Part shown: positions 17,747-26,594 of the stretch, one piece after another
Position numbering within the stretch: the first letter of the stretch is position 1
How the letters are laid out: each line of letters starts with the position of its first letter
Source of the DNA: Clostridia bacterium
GTDB taxonomy: Bacteria; Bacillota; Clostridia; Oscillospirales; Butyricicoccaceae
Assembly: GCA_017394205.1 (NCBI GenBank)
Contig: JAFOPS010000039.1
Coordinates: 1 to 62,034, forward strand
Reading direction: 5' to 3'
DNA: 62,034 nucleotides
The notes under the pieces: generated by a model
Told to the model about the DNA's origin: nothing
Seen by the model: only the letters and a program-made list of their open reading frames with translations
Database searches by the model: none
Position numbers and translations under genes: made by a program

Positions 17747-19149
17747 TGAAAGACAGAAGCTACGCTGCCGTCACCGGCCGCAAGACCGAGATCATCCGCG
17801 ACGCCGTGGGCATGGATTACAGCAAGTACGAGCGCGAGGGCATCGCCTTCGATTACGAGGCCCTGATGAACGACACCGGCTATACCCTGGAGGATCACAT
17901 CCGCATCCAGCGGGAATACAACGTGGGCAACACCCCCGTGTTTGAGCTGCACAACCTCACCGAGCTGGCCCGCAAGTGCGCCGCCCCCGGAAAGGGCGCC
18001 CGCATCTTCGTGAAGGACGAGGCCTCCAACCCCGCCGGCTCCTTCAAGGAGAGAAGAGCCGCCACCTCGGTGTATCACGCCAAGAAGATGGGCTACAAGG
18101 GCGTGGTGGCCGCCACCTCCGGCAACTACGGCGCCGCCGTGGCCTCTCAGGCCGCCATGCAGGGCCTGAAGTGCATCATCGTGCAGGAGTGCTACGACTC
18201 CAAGGGCGTGGGCCAGCCCGAGATCGTGGAAAAGGCCCGCAAGTGCGAGGCGCTGGGCGCCGAGGTGCTCCAGCTCACCGTGGGCCCCGAGCTGTTTTAC
18301 GAGACGCTGCTCATGCTGGAGGACACCGGCTATTTCAACGCGTCCCTTTACAGCGCCTTCGGCATCGGCGGCGTTGAGACGCTGGGCTGGGAGCTGGGAC
18401 ACCAGTTCAAGGAGCGCTGCGGCAAGGATCCCGACGTGGTGGTCATCGCCAACGCCGGCGGCGGCAATCTGACGGGCACGGCCCGCGGCCTGCGCAAGGC
18501 GGGCTGCAAGGCCAAGGTGGTGGCGGCCTCCGTGGACCTCACCGGTCTGAGCATGGCCTCCGACGAGCAGTTCAACCGCAAATCCTTCACCACCGCCCAC
18601 ACCGGCTTCGGCGTGCCCTACGCCACCGACCCCGACCACAGCGATATGCCCCGCAGCGCCGCCCGCCCCCTGCGCTATATGGACCGCTACGTCACCGTGA
18701 AGCAGGGCGAGGTCTTCTATATCACCGAGGCGCTGGCCAATCTGGAAGGCATGGAGAAGGGCCCCGCCGGCAACACCAGCCTGGCCGCCGCCTTCTCTCT
18801 GGCTCAGGAAATGGACCGCGACCAGATCATCGTGGCCCAGGAGACCGAGTATACCGGCGCCGGCAAGCATCTGCAGCCCCAGCTGGCCTTTGCCCGCAAA
18901 AACGGCATCGAGCTGCTCTTCGGCGACCCCAAGGACGAGATCCCCGGAAAGAACATCATTTTCCCCGCCCGTCCCTCGCTGCTCAAGGCCCGGGATATGG
19001 ATCTGGACCATCTGCGCCGCTCGCTGATCAAGCGCCAGACCCGGGGGTTGGATCACGCCCTCACCGACGCCGAGATCGCCTATCTGATGGAAGAAACCAA
19101 CGCCAGCGAAGCCTTCGTCCGCGCCGCGCTCAAAGAACTGGGCGTCTGA
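17743..19149 (+). CDS. ortB: 2-amino-4-ketopentanoate thiolase, beta subunit
   Basis: A 468-residue PLP enzyme of the threonine synthase/tryptophan synthase beta fold. The PLP lysine lies in NPAGSFKERRAA (about residue 103), and the phosphate-binding glycines are in NAGGGNLTG. It is the catalytic subunit with OrtA. Two adjacent ATG codons (17743, 17746) are possible; the first overlaps the ortA stop. Located between ortA and oraS with a 25-bp gap to the latter. Confidence 0.93.
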   Translation: MMKDRSYAAVTGRKTEIIRDAVGMDYSKYEREGIAFDYEALMNDTGYTLEDHIRIQREYNVGNTPVFELHNLTELARKCAAPGKGARIFVKDEASNPAGSFKERRAATSVYHAKKMGYKGVVAATSGNYGAAVASQAAMQGLKCIIVQECYDSKGVGQPEIVEKARKCEALGAEVLQLTVGPELFYETLLMLEDTGYFNASLYSAFGIGGVETLGWELGHQFKERCGKDPDVVVIANAGGGNLTGTARGLRKAGCKAKVVAASVDLTGLSMASDEQFNRKSFTTAHTGFGVPYATDPDHSDMPRSAARPLRYMDRYVTVKQGEVFYITEALANLEGMEKGPAGNTSLAAAFSLAQEMDRDQIIVAQETEYTGAGKHLQPQLAFARKNGIELLFGDPKDEIPGKNIIFPARPSLLKARDMDLDHLRRSLIKRQTRGLDHALTDAEIAYLMEETNASEAFVRAALKELGV

Positions 19150-19174
19150 GAAACAGGAGAGGTATGGAAAGCAT

Positions 19175-19546
19175 ATGAGAAGAGAAGATGATTACGAGGT
19201 CCGCAGCGCTCATCTGAAAAGCATGAGCGACGAGGAGCTCAAGGACTATTTCTGGAAGCTGGCCCAGCAGGTGGTGGATCCCCTGCTGGAGCTGGGCTAC
19301 AAAAACACCAGCCCCGCCATCGAGCGTTCGGTGCTGCTCCGCATGGGATTTTCCTCCCTGGAGGCCAAGCCCATGGTGGAGCAGGCCATCGCCCACAACC
19401 TGATCTCTCACGGCGTGGGCAACGTGGTCTATCGCCTGTCCAAGGCCACGGGCATGCCGCTGCTGGACGCCGGCAAGGCGCTGGCCCGGGGCGAGCTGTG
19501 GGACAAGGCCGAAACGCTGTTTGAAGGAGGGAAGCACAATGGCTGA
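19175..19546 (+). CDS. oraS: D-ornithine 4,5-aminomutase, S (alpha) subunit
   Basis: A 123-residue small subunit of the adenosylcobalamin- and PLP-dependent D-ornithine 4,5-aminomutase. The sequence RREDDYEVRSAHLKSMSDEEL followed by ELGYKNTSPAIERSVLLRMGF and GVGNVVYRLSK is characteristic of OraS. It overlaps oraE by 8 bp, so the subunits are coupled. Confidence 0.93.
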   Translation: MRREDDYEVRSAHLKSMSDEELKDYFWKLAQQVVDPLLELGYKNTSPAIERSVLLRMGFSSLEAKPMVEQAIAHNLISHGVGNVVYRLSKATGMPLLDAGKALARGELWDKAETLFEGGKHNG

Positions 19547-21779
19547 TTACAAGCTGGACCCCAACGAGCGCATCGACGTAGAGGCGGTTTTGCAGGATCT
19601 GGAGCATTATCATCCCCGCCGCCGCGGCTGGGTGTGGCGCAAGAAGGCTGAGAATCAGGACATGGGCCCCTTCCATTACCGGGAGATCTCCGAGCCCATG
19701 AAGGGCGAGAGCGTGGGCCTGATGACCGCTCACTATTTCGACAACATCGACCCCCAGCCCATGCCCACCATCACCACCGAGATCGCCTCCGGCCGCTTTG
19801 AGGACGATATCCGCCGCATGCGCATGGCCGCCCATCACGGCGCCGACCACATCATGGTCATCCGCACCGCCGGCCAGTCCCACTTCGACGGGCTCATCGA
19901 GGGCACGCCGCAGGGCATTGGCGGCGTCCCCATCACCCGCAAGCAGGTCCGCGCCCAGCGCAAGGCTCTCGACATGATCGAGGACGAGATCGGCCGCCCC
20001 ATCAATTATCACTCCTATGTTTCCGGCGTGGCCGGGCCCGACGTGGCCGTGATGTTCGCCGAGGAGGGCGTCAACGGCTGCCATCAGGATCCCCAGTACA
20101 ACGTCATCTACCGCAACATCAACATGATCCGCTCCTTCGTGGACGCCTGCGAATCCAAAAAGATCATCGCCTGGGCCGACATGGCGCAGATCGACGGCGC
20201 ACATAACGCCAACGCCACCGCCCGCGAGGCGTGGAAGGTCATGCCCGAGCTGATGGTGCAGCATGCCATCAACGCCATCTTCTCGGCCAAGGTAGGCATC
20301 AAGAAGGGCAACATCTGCCTGTCCACCGTGCCGCCCTCCGCCACCCCCGCGCCCGAGGTCTTTATGGATCTGCCGTACGCGGTGGCCCTGCGCGATCTTT
20401 TCACCGAATACCGCATGCGCGCCCAGATGAACACCAAGTACGTGGAGTCCTCCACCCGCGACGCCACCGTGACCCACGTGCTGGATATGCTGATCTCCAA
20501 GCTGACGAGCGCCGACATCCAGTCCACCATCACCCCCGACGAGGGCCGCAACGTGCCCTGGCACATCTATAACATCGAGGCCTGCGACACCGCCAAGCAG
20601 ACCCTTTTGGGCCTGGACGGTCTGATGGATATGGTGGAGCTGAAGAAGGACGGCCCCCTGCGGGAAAAGGCCCGCGAACTCAAGGAGCGCGCCGTGCTGT
20701 TTTTCGAGGAGATCCTTGAGGTCGGCGGCTATTTCAACGCCGTGCAGCAGGGCTTCTTCGTAGACTCCGGCTTCTATCCCGAGCGCGGCGGCGACGGCAT
20801 CTTCCGCGAGATCGACGGCGGCGTGGGCGTAGGAACGGTCTATGAGCGCGCCGAGGACTATATGGCCCCCGTCACCGCGCACTACGGCTACAACAACGTG
20901 GCTCAGTACGACGAGACCGCCGTAAACGATCCCGCCAAGCTCATCGGCGGCTGCACCTTCGAGGATCCCGAGAAGATCGTTTATATCGACGAGTTGGACG
21001 AAGAGGACAACGTGAACGTCCGCATGGCCGAGACCGCCAAATACCGCGGGAAGGACTGCCACACCCTCAAGCCTGAGATGGAGTGGCTGGCCGACGGCAT
21101 CGTGATGATCACCATGTTCTTCCCCACCTCCAAGAAGATCGCCGAGGCGGCCGCCGTGGAGGTGGGCCGCCGGATGGGTCTGCAGGAGGTGGAGGTCATC
21201 AGCCGCGAGATCATGCAGCAGGCCGAGGGCACCCGCGTGGAGATCAAGGGCAAGGTCAATTTTGATCTGGATATCAACGAGCTGGAGATCCCCGAGGAGC
21301 CCGACGTGCTCACCGAGCAGGAGATCTGGGACGATATCCAGCGCAAGCCCATGACGGTGGTCTGCGGCACCGTGGGCAACGACGAACACTCCGTCGGCCT
21401 GCGGGAGATCATCGACATCAAGCACGGAGGCATCGAGAAATACGGCATCAAGGTGCATTATCTGGGCACCTCGGTTCCGGTGGAAAAGCTGGTGAACGCC
21501 GCCATCGAGCTGGACGCCGACGCCATTCTGGCCTCCACTATCATCAGCCACGACGATATCCATTATAAGAACATCGCCAACATCGACCGGCTGGCCCGGG
21601 AAATGGGTGTCCGCGACAAGCTGATCTTTATCGTGGGCGGCACTCAGATCACCCCCGAGATCGCTGTTCAGATGGGCGCCGACGCCGGCTTCGGCCGCGG
21701 CACCAAGGGCATCCACGACGCTACCTTCCTGGTAAAGAGAAGGCGCGAGCTGGAAGCCGCAGGCAAGTGGCCGCGGTAA
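19539..21779 (+). CDS. oraE: D-ornithine 4,5-aminomutase, E (beta) subunit
   Basis: A 746-residue large subunit carrying both PLP and adenosylcobalamin. ATG 19539 follows GAAGGAGGGAAGCACA and is preferred over an upstream TTG. The C-terminal Rossmann domain has the base-off B12 motif DEHSVG (Asp 615, His 617, Gly 620). The N-terminal TIM-barrel part includes ADHIMVIRTAGQSHFDGLIEGTPQG. It isomerises D-ornithine to 2,4-diaminopentanoate. Oddity: the last 15 codons, including the stop, are repeated at 21918-21962 after a structured 138-bp insert. Confidence 0.95.
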   Translation: MADYKLDPNERIDVEAVLQDLEHYHPRRRGWVWRKKAENQDMGPFHYREISEPMKGESVGLMTAHYFDNIDPQPMPTITTEIASGRFEDDIRRMRMAAHHGADHIMVIRTAGQSHFDGLIEGTPQGIGGVPITRKQVRAQRKALDMIEDEIGRPINYHSYVSGVAGPDVAVMFAEEGVNGCHQDPQYNVIYRNINMIRSFVDACESKKIIAWADMAQIDGAHNANATAREAWKVMPELMVQHAINAIFSAKVGIKKGNICLSTVPPSATPAPEVFMDLPYAVALRDLFTEYRMRAQMNTKYVESSTRDATVTHVLDMLISKLTSADIQSTITPDEGRNVPWHIYNIEACDTAKQTLLGLDGLMDMVELKKDGPLREKARELKERAVLFFEEILEVGGYFNAVQQGFFVDSGFYPERGGDGIFREIDGGVGVGTVYERAEDYMAPVTAHYGYNNVAQYDETAVNDPAKLIGGCTFEDPEKIVYIDELDEEDNVNVRMAETAKYRGKDCHTLKPEMEWLADGIVMITMFFPTSKKIAEAAAVEVGRRMGLQEVEVISREIMQQAEGTRVEIKGKVNFDLDINELEIPEEPDVLTEQEIWDDIQRKPMTVVCGTVGNDEHSVGLREIIDIKHGGIEKYGIKVHYLGTSVPVEKLVNAAIELDADAILASTIISHDDIHYKNIANIDRLAREMGVRDKLIFIVGGTQITPEIAVQMGADAGFGRGTKGIHDATFLVKRRRELEAAGKWPR

Positions 21780-21962
21780 AAGGCTGACGGGGAAACTTTT
21801 CACTGCGTGCGCTTGACCTTCGCCGACGAGTGTCGGCGGCAGCGGAGGAAGGGGCTGTTTGCCCCGACCGGAGCTATTTTGATCGGGGTCCCCGCAAAAT
21901 CAGCGATTTTGCGGGGCAAGCGCCGGCGGGAACTGGAAGCCGCAGGCAAGTGGCCGCGGTAA
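21735..21962 (+). repeat. Duplicated oraE 3' end around a 138-bp palindromic element (element A)
   Basis: The final 45 bp of oraE (21735-21779) recur at 21918-21962. Both encode KRRRELEAAGKWPR plus TAA; five base differences are all synonymous and lie in the first five codons. The insert 21780-21917 contains hairpin CGCCGAC-GAGT-GTCGGCG, a GGGGC/GCCCC hairpin, the constant block GACCGGAGC, and a perfect 12-bp stem CCCCGCAAAATC/GATTTTGCGGGG. A related element is at 55698-55816. There is no coding capacity and no transposase. Confidence 0.85.
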
Positions 21963-21985
21963 CGAAAGCTTTTCACACAACACAA

Positions 21986-22010
21986 GGGGGCGGCGGTTTC
22001 CGCCGCCCCC
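21986..22010 (+). repeat. GC-rich hairpin before the mutL-like gene
   Basis: GGGGGCGGCGG-TTT-CCGCCGCCCCC, an 11-bp perfect stem without a T tract, lies shortly before the mutL-like gene. It may act as an mRNA-stability element. With element A it fills the 258-bp gap after oraE. Confidence 0.7.
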
Positions 22011-22037
22011 GCTTGATATTGTTATTGAGGACGAATT

Positions 22038-23435
22038 ATGAAACTTGACGTTTTGGTTGCCGAGATCGGCTCCACCACCACCGTGGTCAATGCCTTCCAT
22101 CATTTGGGCGAAAGAGAACCTCTCTTTCTGGGACAGGGCCAGGCGCCCACCTCCGTGCTGCAGGGAGATGTACGCGTGGGCCTGCGGGGCGCCATGGACG
22201 ACCTTTGCCGGAAAAACGGCTGGGGCGATCTGGAATACGACACCATGCTGGCCACCTCCAGCGCCGCCGGAGGTCTGCGGATGACGGTGCACGGGCTGGT
22301 CTATGACATGACCGTCCGGGCCGCCCGCGAGGCCGCGCTGGGCGCAGGCGCCAACCTGCATCTGGTGACGGCGGGGATCATGGAGGACGAGGATCTGGAG
22401 GACCTGCGGGACATCAATCCCAACCTCATTCTCATCGCCGGAGGCACCGATTTCGGCGAGCGGGAGACCGCTCTGAAAAACGCCAAGCGCATCCGGGAGC
22501 TGAACCTCAGCGTCCCCGTGATCTACGCCGGGAACGTGCAGAACCAGGCGCGGATCGAGCGGATCTTCAAGGATGCCGACGCCGAGCTCTACATCACCGA
22601 AAACGTCTATCCCCGCCTGGACGAGCTCAACATCGAGCCCGCCCGCAAGATCATCCATCAGGTGTTCGAGAAGCATATCGTCCACGCTCCCGGCATGGAG
22701 CAGGTGCGGGAGCTGGTCACCGGCTCCATCATCCCTACCCCCGGCGCGGTGATGGAATGCGCCCGTCTGCTGTACGAGGAGGTGGGCGACCTGGTGGTGC
22801 TTGACGTGGGCGGCGCCACCACCGACGTGCACTCGGTCACCGAGGGCAGCGAGGAGATCGCCAGCATCCAGCTCTCGCCCGAGCCCATGGCAAAGCGGAC
22901 GGTAGAGGGCGATCTCGGCGTATACGTCAACGCGAAGAATATGGCGAAGCAGATCGGCATGGAGCAGCTTTCCAAGGAGATCGGCATGGACGCGCAGCCG
23001 ATTTTTGAGCATTACAAGGCCATCCCCGACACCGAGGAGCAGTTCCGCCTCACCGAGCAGCTGGCCTGGCACGCGGCCTCCGCCGCGCTGGAGCGGCACG
23101 CGGGCCATTTTCGCTATACCTACGGCTCCAACGGGCGTCAGACCTTTGCCGAGGGCAAGGATCTGACCCAGGTGAAATATCTGGTGGCTACCGGCGGCGC
23201 GCTGACCCGCCTGCCGGGGCGAAAGGCCATCATGGAGCGCCTCCGTCATCTGAACGACGGCGGCAAGCTCCTGTTCCCCAAGGCGCAGAATCTGGCCCTT
23301 CTGGAGGACAGGAACTATTATATGGCGTCCCTGGGCGTCCTGTCCCGCCACGACAAGGAGGCGGCGCGCAGGCTGCTTTTGCGGGACATGGATCTGGGAA
23401 AGGAGGATCAAGATGTACCCCCGACTGATCGTTGA
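22038..23435 (+). CDS. MutL/GlmL-like ATPase, probable aminomutase reactivase
   Basis: A 465-residue member of the GlmL/MutL family (ASKHA ATPase fold). It starts MKLDVLVAEIGSTTTVVNAF, with a phosphate-1-type loop, and has VVLDVGGATTDVHSV as the second nucleotide-binding block and LVATGGALTRLPG near the C-terminus. GlmL accompanies glutamate mutase and is thought to reactivate or chaperone the B12 enzyme. Here, beside oraSE, it probably serves ornithine aminomutase; this is inference from context. It overlaps orr by 23 bp. Confidence 0.85.
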   Translation: MKLDVLVAEIGSTTTVVNAFHHLGEREPLFLGQGQAPTSVLQGDVRVGLRGAMDDLCRKNGWGDLEYDTMLATSSAAGGLRMTVHGLVYDMTVRAAREAALGAGANLHLVTAGIMEDEDLEDLRDINPNLILIAGGTDFGERETALKNAKRIRELNLSVPVIYAGNVQNQARIERIFKDADAELYITENVYPRLDELNIEPARKIIHQVFEKHIVHAPGMEQVRELVTGSIIPTPGAVMECARLLYEEVGDLVVLDVGGATTDVHSVTEGSEEIASIQLSPEPMAKRTVEGDLGVYVNAKNMAKQIGMEQLSKEIGMDAQPIFEHYKAIPDTEEQFRLTEQLAWHAASAALERHAGHFRYTYGSNGRQTFAEGKDLTQVKYLVATGGALTRLPGRKAIMERLRHLNDGGKLLFPKAQNLALLEDRNYYMASLGVLSRHDKEAARRLLLRDMDLGKEDQDVPPTDR

Positions 23436-24483
23436 CCTGAACAAGCTGCGGGAAAACGGCGAGCGCATCTGCGCCATGGCGGCCAGGGCCGGCATCGACC
23501 GGGTGGCCTTTGTCACCAAATGCTTCTGCGCCGCGCCGGAGATGATCCGGGCACTGGAGACCGTGCCCAACGTCTATCTGGCGGATTCCCGTCTGGAAAA
23601 CCTGAAACGCTACCCCAAAACGGCCAAGAAAAAGATCCTGCTCCGCCTTCCCATGCTTTCCCGGGCGGAGGAGGTGGTGCGCGAGGCCGACGTGAGCTTC
23701 TGCTCGGAGCTGGCCGCGCTGCACGCGCTGGAGCAGGCCGCCGCCCATCAGGACAAAATGCACAGAGTGGTTTTGATGGTGGACGTGGGCGACCTGCGGG
23801 AGGGCGTCTTCTTCCGGGACGAAAAAAGTCTGCTGGAGCTGGCTGAAGAAACGGAGTTCCATCTGCCCCATCTGGAGCTTTTGGGCATGGCCTTCAACGT
23901 CACCTGCTACGGCTCGGTGATCCCCACGGCCGAGACCTTCGACCTGTTCCGCGCGCTGGTGCGCAAGGTGGAAAAGGACATCGGCCGGCCGCTGCGGTTC
24001 GTTTCCGGCGGCAATTCCAGCTCGGTCTATCTGCTGGAGCAGGAGCCCGAGGTCTTTGCGGGCATCAACAACCTGCGTCTGGGCGAATCGCTGCTGCTGG
24101 GCGGAGAATCCTCCTTCGGCGGCCGCATTCCCGGAATGAATTACGACGTGTTCACCCTGGAGACCGAGCTCATCGAGGTCAAGCGCAAGCCCTCGTACCC
24201 CATCGGCAAGCTGGGAATGAACGCCTTCGGGCAGGTGGTGGAATACGTGGACAAGGGCGAGATGCTCAGAGGCATCGCCGCCGCGGGCCAGCAGGACGTG
24301 GAATGCACCGGCCTGACGCCGCTGACCCCCGGCATGGAGGTGGTGGGCGCCAGCTCCGACCATCTGCTGCTGGATCTCACCCGCTGCGGCGGGAAGGTGG
24401 GGGAGATCGTCCGCTTCCGACCCAACTACACCGCCCTTTTGCGGGCCTTTACCAGCGAATATGTGGAAAAAGTCTATCGCTGA
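23413..24483 (+). CDS. orr: Ornithine racemase
   Basis: A 356-residue PLP enzyme of the alanine racemase N-terminal-domain family, starting MYPRLIVDLNKLRENGERIC with the PLP lysine in VAFVTKCFCA (Lys 36). Position in the ornithine cluster and similarity to the C. sticklandii Orr start indicate conversion of L- to D-ornithine, the substrate of OraSE. It lacks features of the two true alanine racemases further right (no KADAYGHG motif). RBS AAAGGAGG is six bases before the ATG. It is the last gene of the operon, followed by a terminator. Confidence 0.88.
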   Translation: MYPRLIVDLNKLRENGERICAMAARAGIDRVAFVTKCFCAAPEMIRALETVPNVYLADSRLENLKRYPKTAKKKILLRLPMLSRAEEVVREADVSFCSELAALHALEQAAAHQDKMHRVVLMVDVGDLREGVFFRDEKSLLELAEETEFHLPHLELLGMAFNVTCYGSVIPTAETFDLFRALVRKVEKDIGRPLRFVSGGNSSSVYLLEQEPEVFAGINNLRLGESLLLGGESSFGGRIPGMNYDVFTLETELIEVKRKPSYPIGKLGMNAFGQVVEYVDKGEMLRGIAAAGQQDVECTGLTPLTPGMEVVGASSDHLLLDLTRCGGKVGEIVRFRPNYTALLRAFTSEYVEKVYR

Positions 24484-24488
24484 CCTTC

Positions 24489-24512
24489 AAGCGGCCTTCG
24501 GGCCGCTTTTTT
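24489..24512 (+). terminator. Terminator of the ornithine operon
   Basis: AAGCGGCC-TTCG-GGCCGCTT followed by further T residues: an 8-bp stem with a UUCG tetraloop, directly after orr. Confidence 0.92.
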
Positions 24513-24525
24513 CCGGTCAAAAGAG

Positions 24526-24554
24526 TTTGCAAATGCCGCAAAACGTGCTATACT
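24526..24554 (+). promoter_or_regulatory. Promoter of the DivIVA-like gene
   Basis: TTTGCA (24526-24531), 17 bp, TATACT (24549-24554), 54 bp before the start codon. Confidence 0.65.
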
Positions 24555-24607
24555 GAAAAAAACGCCGCAAGAACAGAAAGGGTTTCCGTTCCGGAAGGAG
24601 TGAGGAT

Positions 24608-25363
24608 ATGAGCGATAAGAGCTTTCGCACCGCCCTGTTCGGGGGATTTCGGAAAAAAGACGTGGTGAGCTATCTTTCGGAAGAAAAGCAGCGTCAGACA
24701 GAGGAGCTGGGCGCCGCCCAGGAGCGGCTTGCCGCCATGGAGCGGGAGCTTTCCGAAGCCGCCGTCCTGCGGGACGAGTCTGACCGCCGCGCCGAGGCCC
24801 TGATGGAGCAGGTCAACGATCTGCAGGCCCGGGAAAGCGCCCGTGCGGGCGAGCTGGACGACCTGCGGGCGAAGGAGGCCGCGCATCTCCGGCAGGAGGA
24901 AACGCTGAAAAACGCCGCCGATGCCAAGGAGCAGGAGATCCTGCGGCTGGAGGAGGAGCTTGCCGCCGCGAAGGAGTCCTACGATCTTTTTCAGCGCAGC
25001 AGCCGGGAGGAAAAGCAGGAGCTTTCCCGGAGGCTCGGCGCCATGGAGTCCCTTTGCGCCCGGCTTTCCCGGGAGGCGGAGCAGTCTCCCATGCAGCGGG
25101 CCGCCGTGTCCGACGACACGCTGGACGCCCTGTGCGGCCGGGTCGAGCGGGCCATGGGCCAGCTGGAGCGTCTGCTGGCGGGACCGTACCGTCTGGTGCC
25201 CTTTGAGCAGCAGGAGGAGCAGCCCGCGCCGCCGGAGGAAGCGCCCGCCGAGGAGGAGCCTGCACCCGTTGAGGAGGAGCCCGCCCGGCCGATGCAGCCC
25301 GAGGAACGGGAGAGCACCGGGCTTTCCCGCCTGATGGACCGGATCCGCCGCCGCATCCCGTAA
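24608..25363 (+). CDS. DivIVA-like coiled-coil protein
   Basis: A 251-residue protein. The N-terminal segment FRTALFGGFRKKDVVSYLSE resembles the membrane-curvature-binding start of DivIVA/GpsB proteins. A long coiled coil rich in E, K, L and R covers about residues 20-150. The C-terminal part contains an acidic, proline-rich linker (about 200-235) and a basic end. DivIVA-like proteins organise cell division or polar complexes, so a scaffold role is likely. RBS GGAAGGAG precedes the ATG. It has no obvious link to the ornithine operon. Confidence 0.65.
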   Translation: MSDKSFRTALFGGFRKKDVVSYLSEEKQRQTEELGAAQERLAAMERELSEAAVLRDESDRRAEALMEQVNDLQARESARAGELDDLRAKEAAHLRQEETLKNAADAKEQEILRLEEELAAAKESYDLFQRSSREEKQELSRRLGAMESLCARLSREAEQSPMQRAAVSDDTLDALCGRVERAMGQLERLLAGPYRLVPFEQQEEQPAPPEEAPAEEEPAPVEEEPARPMQPEERESTGLSRLMDRIRRRIP

Positions 25364-25403
25364 TGCCCGCAGCCCGAAACTATGAGGAAGGAAGACCGCG
25401 GCC

Positions 25404-26285
25404 ATGCCGCGGGGGAAAGAAAAGATGCTCAAACACAGAAAGCACGCCCGTTATCTGAAAACGCTGAGCCCCTATGACCGCATCCTGGGCCACGTGATGG
25501 TCCGCCGCTCTGACGCCCAGGTGTTTTACAGCGACGACATCGACTGCGCGCCGCTGGACGCTTATATCCAGAAGAAAAAGGCGGAGGGCATCGATATCAG
25601 CTATCTGGATATCTTTGCCGCGGCTACCGTGCGCCTTTACGCCAAGCGTCCCGCCCTCAACCGCTTTATCATGGGCGGCCGGGTCTTTGCCAACGACAGG
25701 ATCTATATGTCCATGGCGGTGAAAAAGTCCCTGCGGGAGCATGCGGGGAGCACCACCATCAAGATCCCCTTTACCGGCCACGAGACCATTTTTGAGGTCA
25801 AGCAGAAGTTTGACGAGCTGATCCACGACAACAAGGAGGCCGAGACGGTCAACAGCGTGGACAAGACCGCCAAGCTCCTGACCTCGGTGCCCAACTGGCT
25901 GATGCGGCTGGCCACCAACGTGATCCGCGTGCTCGACCGGTGGAGCCTGCTGCCCTCCAAGCTGGTGGAGCTCAGCCCCTTCCATTGCTCGGTGTTCATC
26001 ACCTATCTGAAGTCGCTGGGCATCCCGGGCATTTACCACCATATCTACGATCTGGGCACGGTGAGCCAGTTCATCGCCGTGGGCAAGGAGCAGAAAAAGC
26101 CCGTGATCGACAAGGCCACCGGTCAGGTGGTCCCCGGCAAGGTGCTCACCGTGATGATCGTGGCCGACGAGCGCGTGTGCGACGGTCTGTATTACGCCCG
26201 CTCCTTCCGTCTGTTCCGCAAGATCATCGACGACCCCGCCCAGCTTGAGATCCCGCTGGAGACCGTGGAGCAGGACATCGACTGA
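25404..26285 (+). CDS. E2-like acyltransferase domain protein with altered active site
   Basis: A 293-residue protein with the catalytic-domain fold of 2-oxoacid dehydrogenase acyltransferases/chloramphenicol acetyltransferase, without any lipoyl or E1-binding domain. Family blocks include SYLDIFAAATVRLYAKRPALNRF and a C-terminal VLTVMIVADERVCDG. In active E2 enzymes the last motif is DHRxxDG; here His is replaced by Glu (DERVCDG), so normal acyl transfer is doubtful. ATG 25425 is an alternative start with a closer purine-rich site. No E1 or E3 genes are near. The role is unknown. Confidence 0.7.
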   Translation: MPRGKEKMLKHRKHARYLKTLSPYDRILGHVMVRRSDAQVFYSDDIDCAPLDAYIQKKKAEGIDISYLDIFAAATVRLYAKRPALNRFIMGGRVFANDRIYMSMAVKKSLREHAGSTTIKIPFTGHETIFEVKQKFDELIHDNKEAETVNSVDKTAKLLTSVPNWLMRLATNVIRVLDRWSLLPSKLVELSPFHCSVFITYLKSLGIPGIYHHIYDLGTVSQFIAVGKEQKKPVIDKATGQVVPGKVLTVMIVADERVCDGLYYARSFRLFRKIIDDPAQLEIPLETVEQDID

Positions 26286-26322
26286 CGAGCATAACAAAAC
26301 GCCGCCGTCTGCGGCGCCCCGA

Positions 26323-26350
26323 GATCCGCCGAGAGGCGGATCTTTTTTTT
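26323..26350 (+). terminator. Terminator after the acyltransferase-like gene
   Basis: GATCCGCC (26323-26330), GAGA loop, GGCGGATC (26335-26342), then eight T residues. Confidence 0.92.
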
Positions 26351-26454
26351 GCATTTTTTCGGGAAAACAAAGGAAAAAACCTGCGGGAATTGAAAAAATT
26401 TTTGTAAATTCCGAAAAAACAGCGGAAAACGTTAGATGCCCGTGTGTAACGAGT

Positions 26455-26463
26455 TGATATAAT
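26455..26463 (+). promoter_or_regulatory. Extended -10 promoter of the opp operon
   Basis: TGATATAAT (26455-26463) is an extended -10 with a perfect TATAAT; no good -35 is seen. It would give a leader of about 200 nt before the binding-protein gene. Confidence 0.55.
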
Positions 26464-26544
26464 CTGGAAAAATAGGGGGTTCAGTATCCCGCGCGCATCC
26501 GGGAAACGCCGCCGCCCGCGGCGCAGGGACAGGCCTCCCGAACC

Positions 26545-26594
26545 GGATATTTCGATCTGCGGATCTGAAATATATTCCGCCGGCCGCCCGGCGG
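26545..26594 (+). promoter_or_regulatory. Structured leader hairpins upstream of the opp operon
   Basis: The 389-bp gap 26286-26674 holds the upstream terminator, the promoter and this leader. Hairpins include a bulged stem at 26545-26578 with a GATC-TGCG-GATC tip and CCGCCGG (26577-26583) with CCGGCGG (26588-26594). No known riboswitch class was recognised. Confidence 0.4.

Noticed and set aside
19239..21803. 854-codon open frame antisense to oraS/oraE
   Set aside because: It mirrors codon bias of the ornithine mutase genes and has no recognisable domain.
21780..21917. Element A as an insertion sequence
   Set aside because: Too short, no transposase frame and no terminal repeats matching a known IS; kept as a structured repeat.
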